Below are positions 38,324 through 48,954 of a stretch of DNA of 64,000 nt, in pieces. The first letter of the stretch is position 1; every line of letters starts with the position of its first letter. The stretch lies in the NCBI RefSeq assembly GCF_030644365.1, contig NZ_CP130058.1, forward strand, positions 1,984,001 to 2,048,000. Direction: 5' to 3'. Both the position numbers and the translations under genes were made by a program. The notes under the pieces were generated by a model. It ran no database searches and had not been told where the DNA came from. It was given only the letters and a program-made list of their open reading frames with translations. Source of the DNA: Schaalia sp. HMT-172. GTDB taxonomy: Bacteria; Actinomycetota; Actinomycetes; Actinomycetales; Actinomycetaceae.

Positions 38324-40237
38324 TTACTCCACCGTCACGGACTTGGCGAGGTTGCGCGGCTGGTCGACGTCCAGCCCCTTGGTGGAGGCGAGTTCGCAGG
38401 CGAAGATCTGCAGCGGCACGACGGTCAGGAGCGGCGCGTACAGGGTCGGCACGGGGGGCACGCGGAAGACGACCTCGGCGAACTCATCGACGGAGGTGTC
38501 CCCTTCCTCGGCGACCACGATCGTGCGGGCGCCGCGGGCGCGGACCTCGGCGATGTTGGCCAGGACCTTGCCGTGCAGCTCGGGGCGGCGCGGGGTTGGC
38601 ACGATGACGATGACGGGCTGCCCCTCGTCCACCAGGGCGATGGGGCCGTGCTTGAGCTCGCCGGCGGCGAAGCCCTCGGCGTGGATGTAGCAGATTTCCT
38701 TGAGTTTGAGGGCGCCCTCGAGGGCGACGGGGAAGCCGACGTGACGGCCCAGGTAAATGACGGAGGTCGCGTCTTGCATCGTGCGGGCGAACTGGCGGAC
38801 CGTCTCGCCGCTGTCGAGGATGCGGGCGATGGCCTCGGGGACGCGCGCGAGCTTGTCCATGTAGTCGGCGATCTCGTCGGCGTACTTGTTGCCGCGCACC
38901 TGCGCCAGGTACAGGCCCAGGATGTAGCAGGCGGTGACCTGCGCGGTGAAGGCCTTCGTGGAGGCGACCGCGATCTCGGGGCCCGCGTGGGTGAGGATGA
39001 CGGCGTCAGACTCGCGCGAGATCGTCGAGCCGGGCGTATTCACGATGGCGACGACTTTCGCGCCCTGCTCGCGGGCGTGGCGGATCGCCTGAATGGTGTC
39101 CATGGTTTCGCCGCTCTGCGAGATGGCGACGACCAGCGTCTTCTCGCCGACGACGGGGTCGCGGTAGCGGAACTCGCTGGAGAGTTCGACCTCGACGGGG
39201 ATGCGGCACCAGTGCTCGATCGCGTAGCGGGCGACCTGGCCCGCGTAGGAGGCGGTGCCGCAGCCGATCATGATGACCTTGTCGACGGAGCGCAGGACGT
39301 GCTCGGGGATACGCACCTCGTCGAGGGCCAGGTGGCCGTGGGAGTCGATGCGGTCGGCCAGGGTGGCGCCCACGGCTTCGGGCTGCTCGTGGATTTCCTT
39401 CTCCATGAAGGTCGGCCAGCCGTTCTTGGTGGCGCGGTCGGAGGAGAAGTCGACCTCGTATTCCTTGGGGGCGACGGGCGTTCCGTCGGGGTCGATGACG
39501 GTCACGTCGGTCGCGGAGACGACGACGATCTGGTCCTGTCCGATCTCGACGGCGCGGTTGGTGTGCTCGACGAAGGCCAGGACGTCGGAGCCCAGGAAGT
39601 TTTCGCCCTCGCCCAGGCCGACGACCAGCGGGGAGGATCGGCGGGCGGCGACGATGACGTTGGGCGACTGGTTGGAGACGACGAGGAGCGTGAAGGTGCC
39701 GTGCAGCTGGGCGGTGACCGCGCGCATGGCGACGACGAGGCGGCGGGCGACCTCCTCGTCCGCGTCGGCGAGCCCGGCGACGTCCCCCGTGTACGAGGCC
39801 GACTCCGCCTGGTCGTAGGCGCGGGCCAGCAGGTGGACGACCACCTCGGTGTCGGTCTCGGAGGCGAAGGTCTCGCCGTCGGCGACGAGGGCGGCACGCA
39901 GGGTGTCCGCGTTTTCGATGATGCCGTTGTGGACGAGGGCGAAGCGCCCGTCGGGGCTGGTGTGGGGGTGAGCGTTGGCGACCGTTGGACGCCCGTGGGT
40001 GGCCCAGCGGGTGTGTCCGATGCCGGCGTAGGCGTCGGCGGGGCTGTCCGCGTCGACTTCTTCGACGAGGTTGACGAGCTTACCGACCGCGCGGCGCACG
40101 TACAGGCCGCTATCCGAGGCCAGGGCGATGCCCGCCGAGTCGTATCCGCGGTACTCCAGGCGCGCCAGACCGCCGAGGATCACCTCGCGACTGCGCTGAG
40201 AAGCCTTGCATCCAATATGTCCAACAATTCCGCACAT
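38324..40237 (-). CDS. glmS: Glutamine-fructose-6-phosphate aminotransferase
   Basis: 637 residues. MCGIVGHIG gives the N-terminal catalytic Cys after Met removal. YRGYDSAGIA and HTRWATHGRPT mark the glutaminase domain. Two SIS isomerase domains follow (IGCGTASYAGQVARY; AVASTKAFTAQV), ending AKSVTVE. It makes glucosamine 6-phosphate for cell wall and, with glmM at 58 kb, UDP-GlcNAc. ATG at 40237; an upstream 29-codon extension is rejected. Confidence 0.97.
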   Translation of the reverse strand: MCGIVGHIGCKASQRSREVILGGLARLEYRGYDSAGIALASDSGLYVRRAVGKLVNLVEEVDADSPADAYAGIGHTRWATHGRPTVANAHPHTSPDGRFALVHNGIIENADTLRAALVADGETFASETDTEVVVHLLARAYDQAESASYTGDVAGLADADEEVARRLVVAMRAVTAQLHGTFTLLVVSNQSPNVIVAARRSSPLVVGLGEGENFLGSDVLAFVEHTNRAVEIGQDQIVVVSATDVTVIDPDGTPVAPKEYEVDFSSDRATKNGWPTFMEKEIHEQPEAVGATLADRIDSHGHLALDEVRIPEHVLRSVDKVIMIGCGTASYAGQVARYAIEHWCRIPVEVELSSEFRYRDPVVGEKTLVVAISQSGETMDTIQAIRHAREQGAKVVAIVNTPGSTISRESDAVILTHAGPEIAVASTKAFTAQVTACYILGLYLAQVRGNKYADEIADYMDKLARVPEAIARILDSGETVRQFARTMQDATSVIYLGRHVGFPVALEGALKLKEICYIHAEGFAAGELKHGPIALVDEGQPVIVIVPTPRRPELHGKVLANIAEVRARGARTIVVAEEGDTSVDEFAEVVFRVPPVPTLYAPLLTVVPLQIFACELASTKGLDVDQPRNLAKSVTVE

Positions 40238-40353
40238 GGTACTAATTCCAGCACACCCACCCCCGCCCGCGGTACCCAACGTGTGTCGCTTCACGTGCGA
40301 ACGGCAGGTGAACATCGCACGCACACCGCGTGCCCCTGAGGGACAATATTCCC

Positions 40354-41364
40354 GTGAGCACCACTGACGCCTCCTCGCCCAGCCCGGCCACGACCTCGTC
40401 GGGAAGAACCCCGAACGTGGGCTGGCGGGCCAACCCCAGCCCTTACGCGCGCTTCGACCGCTGCGCGTGGGACCGCCTGACGGACCGTACTCCCCTGCCG
40501 CTCACACAGGACGACATCGACCAGATCGCCTCCCTAGGCGACCCGATCGACATGACCGAAGTCGACACGATCTACCGGCCCCTCTCCGCCCTCCTGCAGC
40601 TCTACATCGACGGGCGCAGACGCATCTCCGCGGAACGCCGCGCATTCCTGGGCGAGCCCGACGCGTACTCCACCCCCTTCGTCATCGGCATCGCAGGATC
40701 AGTGGCCGTCGGCAAGTCCACCGTCGCGCGCCTCCTCCAGCTCCTCCTCTCACGCTGGGACTCCACGCCCCGCGTCGACCTGGTGACCACCGACGGCTTC
40801 CTCTACCCCAACCGAATCCTTCAGGAACGCTCCCTCATCGCCCGCAAGGGCTTCCCCGAGTCCTACGACCGCACGGCCCTGATCTCCTTCCTCGCCGCCG
40901 TCAAAGCCGGAAACCCCCACGCGAAGGCCCCCGTCTACTCACACGTCACCTACGACATCGTGCCGGGCGCCTATATCGACGTGGACCGCCCCGACATTCT
41001 CATCGTCGAGGGCCTCAACGTGCTCCAGCCCCCGCGCTCGGCGCCCGGTTCCATCTCCGTCGCCGTCTCCGACTACTTCGATTTTTCCATCTACGTCGAC
41101 GCCGACGAGAAACACATCGAACAGTGGTATGTTGACCGCTTCCTGAAACTGCGTGCGACCGCCTTCTCCCGCGAAGCCTCATTCTTCAAAACCTACGCCT
41201 CCCTGACCGACGCCGAGGCGGTCTCGACCGCGCACGTCGTCTGGAACGCGATCAACCTGCCGAACCTGCGCGAAAACATCCAGCCCACCCGCGAGCGCGC
41301 CACGCTCATCTTCACCAAGGGCGCCGACCACCGCGTCGAATCCCTCGCGATCCGCAAGGACTAG
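40354..41364 (+). CDS. coaA: Type I pantothenate kinase
   Basis: 336 residues. Walker A is [18 protein letters not shown], followed by [15 protein letters not shown] and [10 protein letters not shown]. It phosphorylates pantothenate, the first step to coenzyme A. GTG at 40354 is chosen because GAGGGAC lies before it; a GTG at 40330 is also in frame. The first 30 residues are Ser/Thr/Pro-rich and include a GGCCACGACCTCGTC motif. Divergent from glmS. Confidence 0.96.
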   Translation: MSTTDASSPSPATTSSGRTPNVGWRANPSPYARFDRCAWDRLTDRTPLPLTQDDIDQIASLGDPIDMTEVDTIYRPLSALLQLYIDGRRRISAERRAFLGEPDAYSTPFVIGIAGSVAVGKSTVARLLQLLLSRWDSTPRVDLVTTDGFLYPNRILQERSLIARKGFPESYDRTALISFLAAVKAGNPHAKAPVYSHVTYDIVPGAYIDVDRPDILIVEGLNVLQPPRSAPGSISVAVSDYFDFSIYVDADEKHIEQWYVDRFLKLRATAFSREASFFKTYASLTDAEAVSTAHVVWNAINLPNLRENIQPTRERATLIFTKGADHRVESLAIRKD

Positions 41365-41527
41365 CCCTCGCGCGCCCCGCGCCGACGCGTCTACACCCCC
41401 ACGCGCTCTGTGCCCCCTCCCCCGCGCCGGTTCCCCTGCCCCCACGTGCTCTGCGCACAGCCGCCCCCAACGCGGACGAGGCCGCAGCCGGAACGCCCGG
41501 CCACGACCTCGTCGCTGATGGAAGAGA

Positions 41528-44500
41528 CTACCCGATCCACGCGCCCGAGGGGGCGAAGTGGTACCAGGTCCAGCCGATGAGCTCCCAGCCGGTGGCCATG
41601 GAGCCGCTGGCGCGCAGGTAGAACCACGTGGGCCCGTCCTGGTACCAGCCGGTTGTCATCGCACCGCTGGCCCCGAAGTGGTACCAGGAGCCGCCCAGGT
41701 GCTGCCATCCCGTGGTCATCGAGCCCGAGGGCGTCAGGTAGTACCAGGCGCCACCGTCCTTGAGCCAGCCGGTGCGCATGACGCCGCCGGAGGTCATGTA
41801 GTACCACTGGCCGTCGATCTGCGTCCATCCGGTCGCCATCGCGCCCGTCGCCGGGTCGAGGTAGTACCAGTTGCCGCGCTCCATCATCCAGCCGTACTGC
41901 TGGGCGCCGGAAACACCGTGGTAGTACCAGTGTCCACCGTCGTAGACCCATCCCATCTTCAGGTAGCCGCTCGCGTCGAAGCGGTAGGTCTGCCCGTCGA
42001 TGACGAGGGTCTCGTTCGCCGCGTAAGTGCCATCAGAGTAGGAGTACCACCATCCGAAGTAGCCGGACTTCCACTGACCGGTGCGAGGCTGGGGCGCGGG
42101 ATCCGGGGTCGGTGCGGGCGCCGGCGTCGGGTCGACGGTCGGATCCGGGGTGGGCGCCGGGGTGGGATCCACAGACGGCGCCGGGTCCGGGGTGGGTGTC
42201 GGCTCCGGCGTGGGGGCCGGGTCCGGGGTGGGTGTCGGCTCCGGCGTGGGGGTCGGCTCGTCGACCGTCACCCAGTACAGGAAGCGCGAGTCGCCGCCGC
42301 CGACGGCGTGGAGGACGACTTGGGAGGTCTCACCCTCGCCGAGCTCGACTTCCTGCGTCGTCTTGTCCGCGGGGTTGACGAGCATCAGGTGCGCGCCCGC
42401 GCTCGGCTTCTTGACAGTCAGGGTGATGTCCTGGGCGGTCTCGGCCAGCGAACCGTTGTCGGTGCGCGGGTCGAGGAGGACCGACGGGTAGCGGGTCTGG
42501 CCGGTCAGGGCGTTGACGACCATGAAGCCCGTGGGGGCGGTCGCCGAGTCGCCGAAGATCTCGGCGGACTTGGCCGCGTCCAGGCCTCCCAGCTGCTCGA
42601 AGTAGCCGACGACGACGTCGCCGGGCAGCCCATCGTTGACGGAGCCGACGTTGGTGACCGACATGTCGACCAGGCCGACGGCGGCGTTTGCGGCCATGGC
42701 CTCGTCGCCGGTGGCGAAGTTGCCGTACTTGTAGCCGCTCAGCGTCGGAGTCTCGGAACGTGCCGCGTACTGTCCGGGCTTGTAGGCGACGAACGTGGAG
42801 TTCATGGCCTTCGTGTAGTTACCGATGTAGGAGACGTTGCCGAAGATGTTGGAGAACTCGTAGAAGGAGCGCGTCGGCGCGCCATCGTGATCGATGATGG
42901 AGGAACGGTCGTAGCCGTTGTACTCCATGCGGAACAGGCCGAACCACTTCTGGCCGGTCGCCAGGCCCAGGGAGGGCACGATCGACTTCTCGGAGGCCGA
43001 CACGTTCGCATCCCAGTTGTAGTCCAGGTACTGGCCGTACAGGATCGGGCTGGAGCCGTCGCCAGTCAGGCCCTTGAGGCCGTACTCGCGCTGCTTCTTC
43101 CACGTGTTGGTGTTCAGCAGGTTCGTCACGACCTGCTGGGGAGCCGGTCCGCCGTTGGCGCCCCAGTAGTACTTGTCCCAGCTGAGCAGGTCGGGCTTGG
43201 CGTTCTCGACGTAGTAGCTCAGGTTGGCGTCGCGGTACCAGGACGGGTCGTCCCAGGAGTTGGCGTGGACGACGGCGCCGGGGATGTTCTGCTTGGACCA
43301 GGCGAACCAGTTCTTGAAGCACTCGGATTCGCCGCGGTTGAAGCCGCCCTCGTCGCCGTACTGGATATCAACGAGCGTAGAGGCGTAGGGCGACATGTAC
43401 TCGTTCATGAAGTTGTGGGGCTCACCGGCGTTGCACATGCTGTTCTTGCCGGTGGGCGCCTTCGCGAGCGCCCACGGCGCGCCCTTGCCCAGGGACTCCA
43501 TCATGGGGGTGTTGAACATGGGAAGGTCGTAGAACATGGGGAACGCGCCGCCCGTCAGGTCGCGCTCCGCGGCGTCGAAGCCGCCGCGGCCGTAGCCCTC
43601 GGAGGGGACCCACGCGGGCATCATGACGCCGTACTGGAGGGCGAGAGCCTGGGCGCGGTTGACGCCCCACTTGCCGTCCCCGGGATCGAAGCCGGAGTAG
43701 CGCTCGTTCATGGAGTTGTCGACCGCGGGTGCGACGGGCGCCTTGCCAGCAGGCAGACCCCACACCTCGAGGTCGTTGAAGGTGACGGCGGTGGCGATGT
43801 TCTGGGGGGTCTGGGGTTCGGTCTCGTCGTTCATCCAGATGCGGATATTCTTGGCGAGGTGGTAGGCGTTGAAGTCCCAGTACCACAGGCCGCGCGCGTC
43901 GCGCGTGAGCGAGGCGTGGGTGACGATGGTTGTCCATTCGCCGCCGTCAGTCTCCTGGACCGCGATGGCCACGGAGTTACCGCCGTGCCACGACTGGGCG
44001 CCGGCGGGCAGGGTGGGGGTGCCCCAGCCGTTGACGCGGTGCACGTAGCGGGCCTCGCCGAGGTGCAGTTCGATGCCGGTGACTCCCTCGGACCAGTCGG
44101 AGGCGCGCACGAGCGGGTTCGAGGTCCATGTTGTCTTGGGATCGAGGTCGGTCAGGGCCGCGTTCTCGGCCTCGCTCGCGCCGTTCGCCGAGGCCGTGGC
44201 GGGCACCAGCACGTTGCCGCGGAAGTCGGTGTCCACCTTGGTAATGTTGACGACGTAGGTGGCTTCCTTGCCGTCCTTGGACACTGTCGCAGTGATGACG
44301 TTCAGGCCGGTGGTGAGGTCGAGGTTGGTCACTCGCCCGTCGGCGTCGGGGGTCGCGCCGTTAATGGTGACGGTGGCTCCGTCGACTGCGCGGATGCGGG
44401 CCGAGACAGTGGTTGCGTGGTAGTAGCCGGTCGCCGTGTAGGTGTGGGTGCCGGGGGCGAAGTCCACGGGCTTTCCGGGTTCGCCGTAGGGGAGCTGGTC

Positions 44501-45274
44501 GATGACGAAGTCCAGGACCAGGTCTGATGCGCCGGAGCCCTGCTCGGGAGCGTCGGGGTGGGGCACGACGGGTCGGACCGCGCCAGTGCCGCCGCCGCCC
44601 TCATTGCTACCGTAGGAGGTGATCGCGTTGCCCTGCGCGTCGCAGGGCAGGAGCTTGATGTCGGACAGGGCCATGTCGGACTTGCCGGGCGCGAGGGAGC
44701 GCAGGCCCGCCAGGGCGATGACGCGCTTCGTGGTCGCCGGGAAGGTGACGTACTGTTCCTTGTTGCCGAATTGGAGGTCGCTTCCGTGCGCGACCTCGGT
44801 GCCGCCGTCCCAGGTACCAGCGGCGACCTTGGTCTTCCAGTCGTCGAAGGAGGCTTCGGCGGCGGGGTTGCCGGGGTCTTCATCGAAGGCGAAGACACGG
44901 TATTCTCCCGGGAATTGGTCGTTTCCGAGGGTGGAGTCGTAGGTGGGACGCGGTGTCAGGCCGAGGCCGCAGACCTGCGTGCCGGGCGTGGGATTCTGGA
45001 CGGCCAGGGCGTGGGGGTAGGGGTCGAGGCCTCCCTTCCACTTGGTGGTCCAGAAGGTCTTGGTGGCGTCGGTGCGGGCGGTGTCGTCATCGACGAGCGC
45101 CGCGATGGTGCCGTTGGGGGCGCCTTCGCCGACCTTCTCTTCGGAGGTCGCCCACAGGACGGTCGGGTGATAGGGGGTGTCGGTGGCTGCGATGGCCGCC
45201 GCGGGCGTCAGCCCGAGCATGGTGGCCGCAAGAATCGGGGCGCCGAGGGCTCCGATGATGGGTCTTGTCCCCAT
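41528..45274 (-). CDS. Large secreted glycan-active protein with cell-wall-binding repeats
   Basis: 1248 residues. Signal peptide (about 1-30), an N-terminal galactose-binding-like domain, and a second discoidin-like domain (about 340-510, [12 protein letters not shown]). A probable TIM-barrel catalytic region follows (about 530-840: VQYGDEGG-like [42 protein letters not shown]); I cannot assign a CAZy family. A beta domain and a Pro/Thr/Asp linker (about 1005-1065) lead to about eight choline-binding-type repeats ([25 protein letters not shown]). It heads the sugar operon, with a perfect operator palindrome upstream, so it likely releases the sugar imported by the next genes. GAAGGAG precedes the ATG. 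Confidence 0.75.
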   Translation of the reverse strand: MGTRPIIGALGAPILAATMLGLTPAAAIAATDTPYHPTVLWATSEEKVGEGAPNGTIAALVDDDTARTDATKTFWTTKWKGGLDPYPHALAVQNPTPGTQVCGLGLTPRPTYDSTLGNDQFPGEYRVFAFDEDPGNPAAEASFDDWKTKVAAGTWDGGTEVAHGSDLQFGNKEQYVTFPATTKRVIALAGLRSLAPGKSDMALSDIKLLPCDAQGNAITSYGSNEGGGGTGAVRPVVPHPDAPEQGSGASDLVLDFVIDQLPYGEPGKPVDFAPGTHTYTATGYYHATTVSARIRAVDGATVTINGATPDADGRVTNLDLTTGLNVITATVSKDGKEATYVVNITKVDTDFRGNVLVPATASANGASEAENAALTDLDPKTTWTSNPLVRASDWSEGVTGIELHLGEARYVHRVNGWGTPTLPAGAQSWHGGNSVAIAVQETDGGEWTTIVTHASLTRDARGLWYWDFNAYHLAKNIRIWMNDETEPQTPQNIATAVTFNDLEVWGLPAGKAPVAPAVDNSMNERYSGFDPGDGKWGVNRAQALALQYGVMMPAWVPSEGYGRGGFDAAERDLTGGAFPMFYDLPMFNTPMMESLGKGAPWALAKAPTGKNSMCNAGEPHNFMNEYMSPYASTLVDIQYGDEGGFNRGESECFKNWFAWSKQNIPGAVVHANSWDDPSWYRDANLSYYVENAKPDLLSWDKYYWGANGGPAPQQVVTNLLNTNTWKKQREYGLKGLTGDGSSPILYGQYLDYNWDANVSASEKSIVPSLGLATGQKWFGLFRMEYNGYDRSSIIDHDGAPTRSFYEFSNIFGNVSYIGNYTKAMNSTFVAYKPGQYAARSETPTLSGYKYGNFATGDEAMAANAAVGLVDMSVTNVGSVNDGLPGDVVVGYFEQLGGLDAAKSAEIFGDSATAPTGFMVVNALTGQTRYPSVLLDPRTDNGSLAETAQDITLTVKKPSAGAHLMLVNPADKTTQEVELGEGETSQVVLHAVGGGDSRFLYWVTVDEPTPTPEPTPTPDPAPTPEPTPTPDPAPSVDPTPAPTPDPTVDPTPAPAPTPDPAPQPRTGQWKSGYFGWWYSYSDGTYAANETLVIDGQTYRFDASGYLKMGWVYDGGHWYYHGVSGAQQYGWMMERGNWYYLDPATGAMATGWTQIDGQWYYMTSGGVMRTGWLKDGGAWYYLTPSGSMTTGWQHLGGSWYHFGASGAMTTGWYQDGPTWFYLRASGSMATGWELIGWTWYHFAPSGAWIG

Positions 45275-45346
45275 GAGTTTAACTCCTTCGTCAGTATGGG
45301 GTTAATGGCCGGAATCCCTCGTTTGTCGAAGGGAATCCCGCAATAC

Positions 45347-45360
45347 CTAACACGTGTTAG
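45347..45360. promoter_or_regulatory. LacI-type operator O1
   Basis: Perfect 14-bp palindrome CTAACACGTGTTAG upstream of the large secreted protein gene. On the minus strand it lies between a possible -35 TTCACA and a -10 AGGTAT with 17-bp spacing, an ideal place for repression. Confidence 0.75.
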
Positions 45361-45430
45361 CTTTTTGTGAAACAACCTCCTTTTGATAGCGAAGTGTCCT
45401 CGCGGGTGGCTAACACCCGCGAGGACACTC

Positions 45431-46363
45431 TCAGAACTTCAGTCCGCCATCCTCGATGCCGCGGAAGAAGAACTTCTGACTAAACATGAAGACCAGGACG
45501 ACGGGGACCATCGCCACGACGGCGCCGGCCAGGACCAGCTGGTAGGTGACACCCTGGGGCGAGTTCTGGATCGCCGTCAGCGTGAGCATGAGTGTCTGCT
45601 TGTCCGGGTCGGGCAGCATGAGCAGCGGAAAAATGAAGTCGGACCAGGCCCCGATGAAGGAGGTGAGGCCGACGACCGTCAGGGTGCCTCGTACCTGGGG
45701 CAGGAAGATCGACCAGAAGCGGCGCAGCTCCCCCGCCCCATCGATGAGGGCGGCGTCCTCGATCTCGTCGGGAATACCCATGAACGCGGCGCGCATCATG
45801 AGGATCTGGAAGGGGCCGATCATGGCGACCATCCAGACGCCGGGCAGCGTGTTGTACAGGTCCAGCTGCACCATCATCTTGAACAGCGAGAGCATGATCG
45901 ACTCGAAGGGGAAGATCATGGCGGAAAGCACCACGAAGTACATGATGTTGCGCCCAGTCCAGCCGCGCCGCGACAGCATGTAGCCGCCGACGCACGACAG
46001 GAACACGTTCGAGGTGACAGTCAGGGCCGCGATGATCGCGGAGTTCCTGATCGCCCCCAGAATGTTGGTGCGCTCGAAGAGGACGGAGAAGGACTCGAGC
46101 GACCACTGCTGGGGCAGGATGGTCGCGCCCTGACCGAAGACGGATTCGCCGGGTGCCTTGAAGGCCGCCATGAGGGGCAGCACGAGGGGGCCGACCAGGA
46201 TGATTGCGACGGCGACCAGGAGGACGTAGCGGGCCACCAGGGCTCCGCCGCGCATCTGGCGCGAGGCGACGTTGCGCCCTTGGCGCTCCAGGCGGCGCTG
46301 CTTGCGCCACTGGGCGAAGCGCTCCCCGAAGGAGGCGGCAGTGGTGTGGGATGCGGTGCTCAT
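45431..46363 (-). CDS. Sugar ABC importer permease, MalG type
   Basis: 310 residues, six transmembrane helices. It has the MalG-type EAA loop EIEDAALIDGAGELRRFWSIFLP (split here by family position) and the family end FSQKFFFRGIEDGGLKF. It pairs with the permease just upstream, overlapping it by four bases. No ATPase gene is in the locus, so a shared MsiK-type ATPase elsewhere is expected, as is common in Actinobacteria (inference). Confidence 0.94.
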   Translation of the reverse strand: MSTASHTTAASFGERFAQWRKQRRLERQGRNVASRQMRGGALVARYVLLVAVAIILVGPLVLPLMAAFKAPGESVFGQGATILPQQWSLESFSVLFERTNILGAIRNSAIIAALTVTSNVFLSCVGGYMLSRRGWTGRNIMYFVVLSAMIFPFESIMLSLFKMMVQLDLYNTLPGVWMVAMIGPFQILMMRAAFMGIPDEIEDAALIDGAGELRRFWSIFLPQVRGTLTVVGLTSFIGAWSDFIFPLLMLPDPDKQTLMLTLTAIQNSPQGVTYQLVLAGAVVAMVPVVLVFMFSQKFFFRGIEDGGLKF

Positions 46364-47271
46364 GAGTCTTCAGCCTTCCTCTGCAGGCTCTGGGAGGCGA
46401 TGATGAAGCCGAAGGTGATGAGGAACAGGCACACCGAGGCGGCGTCACCCTGGCCGAGGGAGCCGAAGGTCGGGTCGACGATGCGGTCTCGAATGTACAT
46501 CGTCAGGGTCTTGGTGGGCGAGGCGGAACCGCCCAGCAGGTAGACCTCGGTGAAAATCTTTAGGCAGCCGATCGTGGTGAGGGTGGCGACGAGGAACATC
46601 ATGACCTTGACGCCCGGGACGGTCACGGTCAGGAAGCGGCGGATCGGGCCGGCACCGTCAAGCTCAGCAGCCTCGTACAGGGTTTTATCGACGTTGGCCA
46701 GGGCGGACAAGTACAGGATCATGTAGTAGGGCAGGCCCTGCCACAGCGTGATGATCATGGCGCACAACAGGATGAGCCACTGATTCGACAGGAAGGGGAT
46801 CGCGTCCAGCCCCCACGAGGTCAATAGGTTGTTGACGGGTCCGCGCTGATCGAGGAGGTAGCGCCAGGCCAGGGAGATGACGACCAGCGAGGAGATGGCC
46901 GGCAGGTAGTAGAGGGCGCGGAAGAAGCCGATGCCGGGGACGTGCGACTTGACGAGGAGGGCCAGCAGCAGGGGCAGCAGAACCATAAGGGGGACGACGC
47001 AGATGGCGTACAGGAGCGAGTTCGTCAGCGCCTGCCAGAACTCTGGGTCTCCCAAGACGGCGGTGTAGTTGTCGATGCCGATGAAGCGACCGGTGCGGCC
47101 CATCGGCTTCGTCTTCGTAAACGACACGTAGACGGTCGTGATGAAGGGGTAGATGTAGAAAGAAACGATGGCGAGGACCGGCAGGGTGACCCACAGCCAG
47201 GGAACCCAGGCGGGGCGGAATCGGGCGGCGCCATTGAGGGAGCGCTTCGGTGCGCTCTTACGTGTCGGCAT
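46360..47271 (-). CDS. Sugar ABC importer permease, MalF type
   Basis: 303 residues, six helices. The EAA loop is LYEAAELDGAGPIRRFLTVTVP. PWLWVTLPVLAIVSFYIYPF is the first helix. ATG at 47271 follows AAAGGA; an upstream frame to 47373 has no ribosome site. Overlaps the MalG-type gene by four bases. Confidence 0.94.
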   Translation of the reverse strand: MPTRKSAPKRSLNGAARFRPAWVPWLWVTLPVLAIVSFYIYPFITTVYVSFTKTKPMGRTGRFIGIDNYTAVLGDPEFWQALTNSLLYAICVVPLMVLLPLLLALLVKSHVPGIGFFRALYYLPAISSLVVISLAWRYLLDQRGPVNNLLTSWGLDAIPFLSNQWLILLCAMIITLWQGLPYYMILYLSALANVDKTLYEAAELDGAGPIRRFLTVTVPGVKVMMFLVATLTTIGCLKIFTEVYLLGGSASPTKTLTMYIRDRIVDPTFGSLGQGDAASVCLFLITFGFIIASQSLQRKAEDS

Positions 47272-47339
47272 ACCAAAATCCTTTGTGAGAATGGCGCGTG
47301 ACCGTGAGCCGGCGGCCCTGCGCTGGGCGAGGGATGCCT

Positions 47340-47368
47340 CGGGGGCCGAGGCCTGGCCTCGGCCCCCG
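47340..47368 (-). terminator. Hairpin between binding-protein and permease genes
   Basis: Perfect 12-bp stem CGGGGGCCGAGG (47340-47351) with 47357-47368, loop CCTGG, without a clear T-run. It probably reduces read-through so that the binding protein is made in excess over the permeases. Confidence 0.65.
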
Positions 47369-47377
47369 AGCATTCAA

Positions 47378-48790
47378 TCAGTCTCCGAGAGCCTTGAGCT
47401 TCTCGTTCATCTGATCCTGTGCGGTCTTGAGTGCGGTCTTGGGATCAACCTCGCCGCGGATGGCCTTGTTGACGTTTTCGACGAGGGCATCCTTCACGGC
47501 GCCGGTGGCGTAGAAGACGTCGGTGTAGGCCTCTGCGTCCTTGGCAGCCTTAGCGGCTTCCTCGTAGGCGGCCTTGAAGACCGGGTCGTCCGCGATCTCC
47601 GGCGGGTTGTTGACGAGCTTGTCGAGGGCCTCGGTGGCAGCGGGGAAGATAATCGCGCCGCCGTCGTGCGTCCAGGCGTACTCGTTCTCAGCGTTGGTGA
47701 TCCACTCGGCGAACTTCATGGCCAGGGGGGCGTTCTTGGTCGTAACCGAGACGCCGATGTACTGACCTTCGAAGACGGGCTTGATGCCGGGGTTGGTCGG
47801 GAAGGGGCCGACGCCGGTGTTCTCGTAGACGGTCGCGTTGTTGTTCTTGACCGACTTGAGGAAGGAGGCGTTGGGGGTACCGAAAGCGAGGTTGCCGTCG
47901 GTGTAGGCCTTGCCCGGGTCGGGCTCGCCGGTCAGCGAGTCCTTCGGGATGGCGCCGGAGGCGTAGAGCTCGGACAGGCGCGTCACGTAGTTGATGGCGG
48001 CCTCGTTGTCCGCGAAGTCGAAGGCGGTCTTGTCCGCGTTGAGCAGGTTGACGCCCATGCCGTGCAGCTGAGCGATCATGTACCACTCGGGCGAGCCGTA
48101 GATGCCGTAGTCACCCTGTCCGTCGGCGCCCACCTTGGCGGCGGCGTCGAAGAGCTCGTCCATGGTCTTGGGCGGCATGTTCTCATCGAGTCCGGCGCGC
48201 TTGAACACCTCCTTGTTGTAGGTGGTGATGTAGGGACCGAAGTACCAGGGCAGGGCCGTGTGGTGGTCACCCGCACCCAGGGCGGTGGAGTCCCAAATGG
48301 ACGGAACGAACTTGTCGCCGATGCCGGGGGCCTTGACGTCGTAGTCCATGAGGAGGTTGGACTTGGACAGGGCGAGGATCGTGGAAGAGGGGACGTTGAC
48401 GACGTCCGCCATCTTGCAGTTCGAGGCCTGGGCCGTGATGGTCTGGTCGAACTCGGCGCCGCCGCCCTGGTCGGTCCAGTTGATCGTCACGCCGGGGTTG
48501 GCGTCCTCGAATTCTTTGATCTTGGCCTTGAAGAAGTCGCCGAAGTCGTTCTGCAGGCCCTGGGTCTGGAAGGTGATTTCGCCTTCGACCTTCGAGGTGT
48601 CGATCTTCGAGTCGTCGATGTTGCCCGCGGGAACGTCGCAGGAGACGTCGGGCTCGGGGATGGAGCCGGAAGCGGATCCGCCGCCGGCGTTGGTGCTGTC
48701 GCCAGAGCCGCCACCGTTGCAGGCGGCCAGGCCGAGGGTGCTGAACATGGCCAGGGCAACAACGCCCGCCGCCATCTTCTTCTTCAACAT
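47378..48790 (-). CDS. Sugar ABC importer binding lipoprotein
   Basis: 470 residues. Lipoprotein signal with lipobox LAAC (Cys24), a Gly/Ser linker, then an extracellular solute-binding family 1 fold (TFQTQGLQNDFGDFF, ADVVNVPSSTILALS, ALPWYFGPYITTYNKEVF, GQYIGVSVTTKN, NKAIRGEVDPKTALKTAQDQ). It captures the sugar at the membrane for the MalF/MalG pair. GGAGG precedes the ATG. Confidence 0.94.
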   Translation of the reverse strand: MLKKKMAAGVVALAMFSTLGLAACNGGGSGDSTNAGGGSASGSIPEPDVSCDVPAGNIDDSKIDTSKVEGEITFQTQGLQNDFGDFFKAKIKEFEDANPGVTINWTDQGGGAEFDQTITAQASNCKMADVVNVPSSTILALSKSNLLMDYDVKAPGIGDKFVPSIWDSTALGAGDHHTALPWYFGPYITTYNKEVFKRAGLDENMPPKTMDELFDAAAKVGADGQGDYGIYGSPEWYMIAQLHGMGVNLLNADKTAFDFADNEAAINYVTRLSELYASGAIPKDSLTGEPDPGKAYTDGNLAFGTPNASFLKSVKNNNATVYENTGVGPFPTNPGIKPVFEGQYIGVSVTTKNAPLAMKFAEWITNAENEYAWTHDGGAIIFPAATEALDKLVNNPPEIADDPVFKAAYEEAAKAAKDAEAYTDVFYATGAVKDALVENVNKAIRGEVDPKTALKTAQDQMNEKLKALGD

Positions 48791-48845
48791 GCGAAACCTC
48801 CGTTGGTCCGTATTTACTGGTCGATCGATGGGATCGAGTCACTAA

Positions 48846-48859
48846 CTATCTCGTGTTAG
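48846..48859. promoter_or_regulatory. LacI-type operator O2
   Basis: CTATCTCGTGTTAG, upstream of the binding-protein gene. The right half is identical to O1; the left half matches at five of seven positions. Confidence 0.65.
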
Positions 48860-48954
48860 TTGATACCTGAATCATAGCGAGCATGAAAGCGATGCGCATT
48901 ATTTGTCAGCAAGTGCCCGCATCGTTACCAAGCCGCAACATAACAGTGCGAGGC

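Noticed and set aside
40238-40353. glmS ribozyme or riboswitch upstream of glmS
   Set aside because: The interval to the divergent coaA is only 116 bp and no ribozyme core is recognisable; the ribozyme is typical of Firmicutes.
41558-44527. 989-aa open frame opposite the large secreted protein
   Set aside because: Low-complexity Gly/Val/Arg translation opposite a gene with clear domains; typical GC-rich antisense frame. The same applies to long frames at 48883-51846, 24747-26897, 47168-48859, 38573-40339, 9436-10848 and 3002-4453.
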